Assembly: GCA_036362985.1 (NCBI GenBank)
Contig: JAYGXS010000007.1
Location: 5,119,422-5,183,421, forward strand
Origin: Ligula intestinalis
Lineage: Eukaryota; Platyhelminthes; Cestoda; Diphyllobothriidea; Diphyllobothriidae
Length of the DNA: 64,000 nt
Direction of reading: 5' to 3'
In this document: in pieces, positions 13,101-25,100 of the stretch
Layout of the letters: every line of letters begins with the position of its first letter
How positions within the stretch are numbered: position 1 is the first letter of the stretch
Program-made: the position numbers and the translations under genes
Notes under the pieces: model-generated
Told to the model about the DNA's origin: nothing
The model's input: the letters and a program-made list of their open reading frames with translations, nothing else
Database searches by the model: none

Positions 13101-16100
13101 ACAAATCCTTTTATGGCAGTTGGGTTGACTATGATGAAGTTGTTGTGCCACGGAGCGTTGCAAAATTTGTGCGTCAAGTACTAAAGAAGGGTCAATTGCG
13201 AAGAAAAAACAACAATCCGGGCTCATTTGAAAAACCTCGGCTTCGCAAGTCAAATCTCCGACGACTGAATAGTGTTGAGTATGTGAATAACTCTTTTTGA
13301 ATTAGGGATTTGTATGCAAATATTACGGACTTTACTTAGTTTAAAGCCGTTTCTCCTCGGTACGAATTTTAAACAAGTCTAGATCGCAGTATTTATTAAA
13401 TTCAATAAATTTTGTGATGCTGTTAAATGCATCCGGTCAATGCATTGAAATTATGTTAAAATGGCCACTCCTATACGTATCTATTCCCTATCTGGCTTAT
13501 TTGGTTCAAGTAGTGCACCTCATATAACCATAGTCCACGCATTTTATCCTCTCGGAAACCGTGGTTATTGGGTTTTGGGGGTGGGGAAATAGGAAAGGCA
13601 GTGAACGAAATTTGTTGAAGTAAGTCTAAAGTGTAAAAACATAGTTTAACTCGTTTCCCGCAGCCGCTGGGTGTTAGTAGCTCCATATGTAAATTGAAGG
13701 TATGCGCGGCGCTTCACGCCATGGACTATACTAATCTTACCTCAGAGCGGTAAGTTGGACTTCAGGTAAGTTGAAGTAGACGACATTCTTATCACCATTT
13801 TTATTTTTTCGGGAATTTGGATAAACACGCATTTTGATAATCGAGTTTTTCCGCAATAGGTTAAACGATAATAAGATTAGGAAAATATACTGATTTAAAT
13901 CAACAACACTTCTAAGTACGATAAAATAAAAATGCCTATAGCAGTTATTAAAGTATATTCCACTGATTATCCTAATACAATACTTAAAAAAACCCTATAA
14001 TTACCGTTTTCATAAGTTAAAATGCTGGGACTAGGGATTAATGAGGTGCACTACTCAAAAAACTGTTGCCCGATGCCTTACTCATGCAGCGATGCGATGA
14101 AGTTGAGAAGCCATCGCTAAATTTATTGAATTCAATAAATCCTACTGCCATGCTCGTTTTATTTATTTTCGTGCGCATATGTCTAACACTCAAAAATATT
14201 TTAACTCAGTACTCCACCCCCTATTCGGCTTTAAAGTTCTGCGAATCCAATCCTCTTTCAGTTTAATTTCCTACCCCATGGTTAAATTGCTTTCCTGTTA
14301 ACTACCGAAATCTGGACAGGGTGAACTTTTGACGTAGGGCTTGACAAAGTTATAGTCGTTTATTGCATCCTTTTTTTACAAGTGAACCGACTTTCCATCA
14401 AGTCACTTATTTAAAAAATTATTTTTTGGTAAATTTATTCATTTTTAGGTCATTCCGCGGTATCATTGACAGACCTCTTGGAAGTAATTGCTTAGTTTCT
14501 TCTGCGTCTCGAAACTTGAGAGAAAACAGTTTATTTCCATGCTTGGAGAAGCTGGATCTTTCTTTTAACCAGGTACGAAGGATATTGGTAAATAAAAGTT
14601 ATTTTGATGCCTAAAATGACTTCGGCACTAATATATCACATTTTATAATATTTCGTGCTTATCAATGGGTGCATTAATCTCAAGTAAAACGTTAATACGT
14701 CCATTATTTATTGGCAAAAAGTGAAGGAATATATTTTTTAATTCTAACATTCCTCAGTTGAGCTTGCTTCAATTTTCAGTCTCTTTTTTGATTTTTTTTA
14801 AATACAATAAAATTGTTACAATAGAGATGGTGAATTTCTTTTGTAGAAAAAATAAAAGCAATGTTACAACTCGATAAATTGTGAAACCAAAATAAAATAA
14901 CATAAATATATAGTATATTTTTAGCGTAAGATTGTACCTTTTGCAAATATTTAAGCTTTGACTGCCTACAGTGCTACCATACGCAAAACTTTAATACCAC
15001 TGCTGTTTGCTCTTTACATCCACTTCTTGTTATATATTTTTATAAGGCATACAGTTTGGAAAAGTAGTGCTTAAAAGTTTTGGTGATTTACTGCTGCTGA
15101 AATAAGGGTTTTTTCATTCAAATAGAACTTATCACGCGCCTTACGTACATTGAAGTTTGCAAAAAGATTTGGGAACACCAGAAGAACAAAGGACGCTTCT
15201 GGGGATTCCCATTGTATTCCTCGATTTCGTGTTAACCTTCACTGTTTAAGATCAACCAACTAATATAGTTACCGAATCTCATGTCTCAAAAGTGTGGAGC
15301 GAAGTACGCATCCACCCTTTGTCCCCAGAACGGCTTTTTACGGCTGTGATCATGACTGATCTAGCCGGTCTCGATAAATTCACGGATGGTGACGCGTGAC
15401 GGTCCGTAGTGACAAACCGGGTCATTTAACTCCATACATTTCGCCAACGCCAGAAGCCGAATACCGAAGTTCCGAGAACCAATTCCATGTCCTGGTAGGT
15501 TGAATCGAGCCAGGTTTTGAGTTGACCCCCCCCCCTTCGACGTTTATAGTTGAGCGCCGGTATTGGATCGTGGGCAGTAACAATGCGTTTGTGTCGCCAA
15601 TGACAAAAATGCCTCTAAGCCTCCTCCATCATCGTTATTGGATGGCCTGGGATATCCTTGCGATTCTATCGCAGTGAGTGTGGACTGTCTCATTTGGGAC
15701 GAAATCAGTGTACCTCACTGGAAGGATGGTTTTCAAACAGTAATGGTCAAATCTCTCCAGTTTTTTCATCTTCCACTCGTATAGCCCAGCATTCACAGCT
15801 GTAGTGAAGAACAGACCGCACGGATGCACGATACACGCAAACCTATTTGTTAATGGAAATATTGCCTAGCATCTATCGGCACTTTCAAAGACTTGAAAAA
15901 ACTGACGAGTTATATGGATTCGGGAGACAATGTCATCCTTTCTTTGTCCACTCACCATTAATCTTGCTCCGAGGCATTTGAAACTGCCTTTTTTCAAGTT
16001 TATAGCAATTAATCTTGAAAAGTGCCTTCTCTTGCGTAGATATGCAACATGAAAATATTTTGGTCTTGCCAGCATTTATGGAAACACCGACCCATTTACC

Positions 16101-19100
16101 AACCTCGTGCACCAACGATACCATAGACTGTAGACCCCCAAAGCATGAAGCTAGTAAAGCAATATCAAAGACGAGATCAGTCAACCAGCGTTCAGATGCA
16201 AACTCAACGCCGTCCTCTTTACGTGGGGCGGCCTTCCCGAGAATCCAGTCAATGGCGAAATTGAATAAGAATGGGTGATAGGACACAGCCTTGTCGAACC
16301 CCAGACTGAATAACGAACTGTCCTGAAGAGTTATTGTGGACCAGAATCTGCACAGTGTTGCAGCGGTAGTATGCCTTGCCTCTGGCGTGATTTATGGTGG
16401 TACACCATCTAGCACCATTATCCGCCACGGGGATTGATGATGGACGGAATCTAACGCAGCGGCACAGTCAACAAATTAGATGGCTACTGGTTTTTGATAG
16501 CTTTGGTGAAATTAAAGGATCTGTGTCAGTGTGAAAATCTCATCCACACATGCACGCCCAGTGCGGAATCCGGCTTGGTTGGGTCGCCTCCTTGAGTCAC
16601 GCATAGACTGGGATCGCCCAAGAAGAATAATAATGGTGAAAATCTTCGCAGCAAAATCGATAAGACTTCTGTTGCGGTAGTTCTCGCATCTTGTTTTATT
16701 TTCCATCTTTTTCACGGGTACAAAATACCTGATCTTAAGTCATCAGGAACAGCCTTGTCCATCCACACTTTTCCAATTACCAAATCGAGCTAAAGCCACA
16801 GACTGCCGACACAAGACCTGTCGAGTTTAGTAAGTATACCATCCTCTCCAGTCATGAGTATAATCTGAGACCACGAATCATCCTATTAGTCCTCATCAGT
16901 CAAGGTCACCTAACAGTAATTGGTGATGCCCTCGCACAGAGCGTTAGTAAAATACATATTGTTCAGGTTTTAACCATCGCGGTCCAAACCCTCAGTCAAT
17001 GAACAAAAGCATCAATAGCCTCCGTGACAATTATTTTTTTACTTATCCAGATTAGAGATGACGAAGAAATTCTTCCAGTCATTGTATGTCCCAAGTTACA
17101 AGAAGTTGTGCTAGAAGGTAATCCCATTACAACTCAAAGGACGAAAATCTCCAGAGAAGTGGAGGAAATTCTGAGCAGACATTGCGGTATAAATATTCAG
17201 ATCGACAGGTTTGGTGCGAAGGAGGCAGAAAGGCGATTTGGCGAACGTCTGCGAAAGAACTATAACCGAAAAGTACCCAAAATGGATATAAGGTAAAAAG
17301 GCTACTTACAATTAAGCAGTAGTAACGCTAAAAAGTATACGGTCTTAGCATGCTTAATAATAATAATTTGGAAATGCTTTTAGGTCCGAATACAAGGTAA
17401 AGAGCAGGCTGCCCTCCTTGAAAAAGTTGGATGTTGATGAGGCCCTACGAAAACAGAGGGAGGAAGATAGGCAGCGAAATTTAGCGTCGTCGATTACCAT
17501 CAACCGAGACAGTCAATCTGGAGAGGAGATATCTGATAAAAATTCTCCCAACACCAGCTCGGATCTCGTCTCTACTAAATCACACAGCAAAGAGTATAGC
17601 TTGGTGGCTGTTCAGCTCAATGACGGAAAAAACACCAGTGTCGATTCCTGTTTTGCGACACAAGTAAGTAAATAACTTCGAATATGAAGGCTTTTTTTGA
17701 AATTCTTCCCAAAGAGGCTTTTTGTGCAGGCGGTATTTTGTTGTCTCTATCCTCGTGGTATTTTGAATTGTGGTTAAAGACCTGCTCTGTCATCTAGTCT
17801 GAGGGTTTTTGTGCATGGAGTTGTATTCAGCTGAAAGTGACGATGTAATAACGACAACTTTAAAGATAAAATATAATTCTCTTGATTTGTACAGGGCAAA
17901 GATCACTAGATTAGCAGAATTTAATGACGTCATAAACTTCGTAACCTCTAATTTAGCTGCAGACTGTCGCTGCCGTCACGAAGCACTAAGTAGACACTGG
18001 CCATACAGTCGATCAAATGACTGCATTTAAGGTCGTACTTCGGGCGACGACCGGGCGTCCCCTACGCTTTGTGGAGGCCGCTGCAATACGGAGAAGAACA
18101 CCAGAACTCTGTAAGCAGCTGGACCATGTGATCAACTTCGTATTGCCGTGGTAACGATCGATAATGTCATTCCCGCTTACGCCTCCTCGTCACTCTTATG
18201 ACTGAGAACTACCCCGTCCCCTGTCCCAACCCTCTTCCCATTTTTATCCACGTTCTACAGGCTTTCATGAACATGCACTAGCATGAACTGCCATGCCGTG
18301 ACAATGACATACCCCTTCCTCTACCCCTAACCACGCGCCCACAGCTATGACTAATTGCTTCTACTCCCTTTACCAATCAAGTTTCAACCTTCGAGGCTGG
18401 CATTTAATTAGACAATAAATTCTCTTATTAAGAAGCAACGACCGTCTGCAGCTGAATGAGCGGTCAAGAAATCTATGACGTCATTGAGTTCTGCTAATCT
18501 AGTAATCTTTGCCTTGTACAAACTTTTTCCGGGAAAACAATGCTTCAATTCTCGTTATATTTTGGTATTTCTGTTACCGAGTAGGGATTTCGTGGTTTTA
18601 TACAACGGATCCAAAGATTTTGGTCCGCAAAAGCATCAAAATTGTTCCAGAACAACTACTGCGACTCATGGAAGTAGGCGTTACGGCAATAGGAAGAATG
18701 TTAATTTGTTGCGTCCGTATATTTTTATCTCTCACTTAGTAGTGTACAACCTTTCATACCAGATTCCGAACGTAATATGCCATTGATGTGTGGTAAGGCC
18801 TTCGAATTTACCGACATACCATCAGATATTTAATGCAACCATATAGAAACTAAAAAGTTTCCGTATTTTGTAAACGCGCAGTTGTAAATTTAGTTCCGTG
18901 CATTTCTTTAACTCCACATCCCTTGAATTAATTCACCATTCATTAAGAATTTATATTAAGTGAAAGATGATTCATTTTTAAGTCCGTGATTTGCGTAAAG
19001 TTATACTTGTATACCCAGTTGCAGGATAAAGGAAGCTCGTTGATGAACGTTCACCGACGAGTAAAGGAACTCATTTGCTGCGCTCTACCTTGGGTCTCAT

Positions 19101-22100
19101 TTCTTGGTTCCTGACAGCAGTCATAGCGTCTAGTTGTCTAGGCAAATAATATTGCCGGCAAAGAGAATGGAGACTAAAATGGCCATTTCTGGCTTATTAA
19201 CCGTCTTCGACCAGTCATACCCAACCCTCAGTGGTGCATCACCTGGGGTTTCAACTCGAACTCCTTTTGATCAGAGTCTAACGCTCACTTGTTCCGCTCT
19301 GCGTTGGGTCCCATTTCATAGGTTCTGACAGCAGCTGTAGTGGCTAGTCGTCTTAGGCAGAAAGGATTGCTGGCAGAGACCCGGAAGACTCAAATGTCTA
19401 TTTCTGACTGACGATCGCACTAGTCGTTCCCTCGAAGGTAATGTCGGTAGTGTCTTTCTGCCTCGCCAAGCGGCTCGAGCGTGAGTCCGAAAGGCCCAAC
19501 ACGGAAGACTGTGTCCTGTAACCGATTGGAATGCCCCGATCTGCCACTGTGGATATTCGCTATCATAATCGGCAAAAAAAAATTCCCTGGCGCAGTGTTT
19601 AGAGCATTGGACTTCAGAAGACGAAGATGCGATCACTGGAACAAGAGTTTTATTTGCCTTACGTTTCGGATTCCGTCGGGAATCCTTAGTCATAGGTTAT
19701 CGTAAAAAATTCTGAACTGCTTCCTGGGACTCGAATATTCGCTACTATTGGCAAGCATTGGACTTCTCCATAACAAGGTAGCGGAGGGTCACCAATATAT
19801 GGATCATAACTTAGGTCTGGGTATGACTGGCTGAAGACGGCTTATAAGTCAGAAATGGACATTGCAGTCGCCCTTGTCTTTCCCGGTAATACTATCTGAT
19901 TAATAGGTCCTATAATTATAGGGCAGATAATGTATGCGGTAAGGTGCTAAGATGTGTGAGCACTACAAAATATACCCGTTTCTACAACGGAACTATGAAT
20001 GGATGACTTACATGAAAGTAGGTCAGTAAATCAACATTCTAACGTTTTCCCTCCTTCACTGCAATGACGCTCATCCGCTGCGTGTTAACGCTACCTTTCT
20101 TTATAATTTAGCTTGATGTCGAGGCAGATCCTGCCGTGACAAATGAGGAGTCAGTTGTACAGCCTTTGCCGTGCCCACTTCTGCCCGACCTGGATATGAG
20201 CATGAATCTTTCTACTCTGCCAACAAGTAATTTTCTTCTTATTTCCAAGACTTATCAGTATAGACGCCTTACGGAGGAAAGTATGGTAGCAGTCTCGGTT
20301 CGGGCTCACAACAGCAACTGAAATCCCCAGAATTCTGTAATACGGGATCGGCGGGACATACCAGGCAAATGAAAGAGAATTTCAGAAAAATAGAAAGTTT
20401 GAAATAATGGTTAAATAACCTAATGTTTAGCGTAGGATAATTAAAATAAGAAATAGAGCAATATGAAATAAGAATAATACGCACGAAATGGATAAAACCG
20501 CATATCGATTCTAAATCGTATTTTAGAGCTTAAAATAAATCCATGAAAGATAGGCTTTTTCACCATTTTAAACTCATACTAGCGTCTAATAAATTTAGAC
20601 CGCTATTATTAGTATAATAAGCCAATATAAAAGCGTATGTTGCAACAAGCGTAAAACCAAAACGAACTAAAAAAAACTAACTAACGTAAACACCAGTAAC
20701 TTCAAACTAATAAAAATGAAACAAGATAATGGACTTACAGTAAACTAAAGGCTGAAGAAAACTAAAACTAAATTTATGTAACTACAGGACTCTAAATAAG
20801 TCCGCCTCAGGGAGTGTAATTTGGATGGACTCTGTCGCAAGTTTGTGGTGAAAAGCATGCCTGCTGTTACAAACTAAGTAGGCAGTTAGGCGAAGTAAAC
20901 GTAGTGTAATCGGAACGAGACTGTCATCTGCAGGCCAACCAGCCGTTTAGTCGGAAAGTTTTGCGATACCATACCTGTTAAGTTGTTTAACAAAAACCCC
21001 TTAATTTCATGATCTAAATGAGTAAGTTTGTATGAAGTGCATTTTGAATTTCGCAGCGGCCTGCGAATCATGCAGAAGCAAAGGCTACCAGAAAATTTAA
21101 GCACTTTTCATTCAGTTGGCGATAGTGTTTGCCTCACTCGTCTGTACTACATGCAAGAATGATCTCTTTTCCTAATTTCTCCAAGGCCATATTCATGTGG
21201 AGAAGGCAGGCAGATTGTGTAAAAGGGGCGAAATGCGTGACGAACTTACTTCTGGGGTTCTAAGAATCAGTTTCAAGTTAGTTGCTTCCTCGATTGCATT
21301 ATGCTGACCATCACATCATGACTCGCTTGCTCAACTTGTTGGAACCCTGAATGTTGCAGTTAAATTAAAGACAGGAGTTGGTGGACGAGACACCGCAAAA
21401 TTCGATTCTGTCATTAATTTTGCATTAGGTCGCATCGTTAGCCCTATCCAAATTTCCAATTTCAACCTGTTTTATAATTATTCTTAATCACATTATAGTG
21501 ACTGTCATTAATTGAATGCCTTGCTTGTCAGCTAATTGGTCAATGTCTGAACGACCATAGTGTTCTGGTTATAAATCCAACGCACATTCCGCTTGTCGTC
21601 CTCGGAAAAATCTTTTGAATCCGTTTATGTTGTGTCACTTTCGAGTAGCACCTACTACACAGGACGTCGCTTCGATGCCTGAGTAATTAACACGTAAATG
21701 GCATTTACAGAAGTTAATTTTTAAACGACGAGGCACAGTTTTGTGGATAAGTTTAACCAGACAGTTTCGGACTCGCGGTCCGGTGTTTCCAAGCGAGAAG
21801 AACGACCCGATAAAGCCAGAGCCGTCTACGGGTCTGCATGTTGCCCTCTCCGTTAAACCTTTGGGATGGAAAAAGGGAAAAAAATCGGTGAAAAGGGAAT
21901 AGGGACGAATTACCGTGTGTAAAGATACACATCCCATCGGATACCCCCATCTGCTTTACCCGACAAGTCCAGCCGACCGGGATGTACGCCTTGATCCGGG
22001 GAGCCAAAAATTAAATTTTGGTTTCAGTTAAGGGACTTTAGTAGTCATCACCTGAACGGAGCAATTAATAAGGCCTATACAACCTACATGGTGCAACCCC

Positions 22101-25100
22101 TAACTACACTTTTCACACATACATTAAAATGCACAGTTACATACCTACTACTATAACTTGGTATTTTTACCCGGACACGAACAGTGAATGCCCGGCCGAA
22201 AAGATGGTATCCAGTATAAATATAAGAGTTTAGTCTTATGCAGTTTTGGTTCTATGAATCACCTGTTCTATTTTTTACAATGGGATCGTGAAATTCTTAT
22301 GTTCATTTCTATTTATATTACGTGCACTCTTTTTTTCAAGCGTTATAAACTAACTAGCAGGTAGTTATCTTACTCTACCAAACAGCAATTCAGAACTGCC
22401 TGAAGGAACTGCGTGACCTCGTTTCTTGCGACGATTTGCATCTAGCCAAAATGCTAAAACCCCTAAACATGAACAAGGAGAACGAACAAGGGGTCGCAAA
22501 GTCCGGGGTAAGTCTATAACTTACCTGTTTCATTTAATGATAATCTTAGTCTTTCGCATCTGTATTGATAGACTGGACTACTTTGGATTCTTCCTTGGTG
22601 GTTGAGAATTGTCATCAAACAAAGTGAGCTACCAGAAAACCGGGAATGAAAATGCAGGATGGCTTCGACTGGGAGTTCGCGTCAGTGTTTATAGTATGCA
22701 ACTATGTAGATAGTATTGTCGGAAAAAACAAGGGAGAATGAAATGGCAACTTCTGGCTTAGTAGCCGTCCTCAGCCAGGCATACTTAACCCCATGTGGTG
22801 CGTCATCCGAGGCTTGAACTCACGACCTTCCCGATCAGAGTTCAACATCCTAACCATTGAGCCACGAGACCATTTTCTTATCGCCTAAGGTTAGGAGATA
22901 TTCACACTCGTTGATGAACGTTCACCGACTGCTAACGGAACTGAATCGTCTTGCTCTGACTGGCGTCTGCTTTCTCGGACCCTTACATTAGCCGGAGCAG
23001 CTACGGCAGGTACTGCTGCCTATTGTCTTTGCCGTCTAGATTACTGCTCACTGGCCACATACTGAGAGAGCCCGCGAAATTAGGCTCAAGGTTGAGTGGG
23101 ACAAGTGAAGTCCGTAAGCGGTTAGTGAACGTTCATCAACGAGGAACAACTTTGTTGGCTGCACGTTGATTGACTACCTGTTTCCAGGCGTGTGTAGCGC
23201 CGTCCACCACAGGCGCAATTCCGTCACAGGATTGCACTTTTCTATCTGCCTCTGGGACAGCCAATCATAGGAGCCTTTTGCTTTAGGTTGTGACCCCATC
23301 CTGCTAGCGTCCTCCAAAACAGAACGTGGATTTCGCACTTGCCTTTGTTAGATGTGGAACAAAGAGGCCCGGTATCGCAATGATGGCACTGGACCATGGT
23401 CTACTTTATGTGGAATCTTCTGTTTTTCCTCATTTTTTGAAAGTGAGGTCGGTGTGGCTCAATATTAAGCCTGTCCCAAAGTAGACGTGTCTGTGCTCGA
23501 CGCTTAGGAAGCATCTCAATGCCTGGTGCTAAGAAATTCATTAAAAATGTTATTTTTGATGCTGGTTTTCCTCGCCCTCGATCTATGCTTGAACTGAGCT
23601 TCACATTTTAAATTAAATTAACTTGCACAATACATCCAGTGTCTACACTCGTTCGTGCTAAAGGTTGCTGTATTCGAAAAGCAGCCAACCAGTATACTTT
23701 TGCAAGGACTGATTTGATCGCCTATCTTTTAACTATCAGTTGGAGCTCGCTTTGGAGGACAGAACTTCGCCGGTTTTGAAAGTCAATAATCCTTTCGCAC
23801 AGCAACTCAGTCAATTCACATCGGTGGCAATGAAAACTACAAATCTGTCTACAGTAAGTTTTTTATTCCCCAACTTGCCTTAGGTACTTTTACATGAACT
23901 TCAGAGTGTGAACTTTAATTGCGTGGTTTTGTTAATTCAGTAATTTTTCTACCACCAACTTACTTCTTTGCAAAATCCAAGCACCTTTTCGCGATGTTCT
24001 TGTATGCTCATTAGTAACGACTGTGTCAAACTGATGATGTTTTTGATTGGGATTTGCTTATTATATTACTGTGCCATAACGCCTACAAACGTCGTGCTTT
24101 TGTATAACGCTTTATGTTCAAGAACTCCGCCAGCCTGTTGCTGCAAGTCGTTAACTTTTTGCCGTATAAATATAATTCTTTAAATCCTATCATTTCGTTT
24201 GACCCAATTGTGAAAAAATAGCCTTAGCTGAACAAGAGCCTTGTACTTCCTATGCTGGGTATGAATCCTGTGGAGGCCGCTAGTTTTTGCACAAATGGAT
24301 GAAAAACATTACTCAAATCTGCTTAAATTACGAATAAATATGGAATTTAAGAAAAACACTTGAACCATTTATCGAAAAATTACATAAGCTTCATAGTTAT
24401 GTCACCATTAAAACCATGCATGCATCCTTTAATTCAGAGGTCTCCAAATCCAATCACTTACAGTAAACAGGGAAGACCGTTTCTAATCTTGAGCTTCTCC
24501 AAGAACAATGAATAGGCTTCTTGGCTCATATTTGTAGCCTTTTCAGTGTCTTTTTAAAATGAAACGGAAAATACTGTAAGGCTGGTGATAGGGTCTAGAA
24601 GTATTTGAATTCCTGAAAGGAAACCTTTTTGCAGCAAAAATATCCAGTCAAGTATTGAAAAAATCTAGACTCTTTTTGATAACAGAGCTACAATCAATAG
24701 GAAAAAAGGACTTTTCGATAGTACTTGCGAATTGGATACAATGGCATATTTGATGCAGGTCAAAATTAAGAGATTAAAGTAAGGTCATGAAAAATAAGGT
24801 TTCCCCATTAAAGAAAAAAAACTCATAATAGCTTCCAATGAATTAGGAGAAAAAGCAAAAGCATGCCACCAAAAATATTAAACTACAACAAAGTAAGCCG
24901 ACTGAACTTAGCTACGGTAAAGTGACTAAGCTAAAAATAGACTTAAACAAGCTGAGACTTGTAAAATAAAATAAGCTAGAGGAAGCTTAAGCATCGGTTT
25001 GCAGAGTGCAATACGAATGGACAGTGTCGTAGCCTTTTGGTGATAAAATGTACTAACTACTACGAAATAAGTATGCAGCTATGCGAAGTTAGCGTATTGA

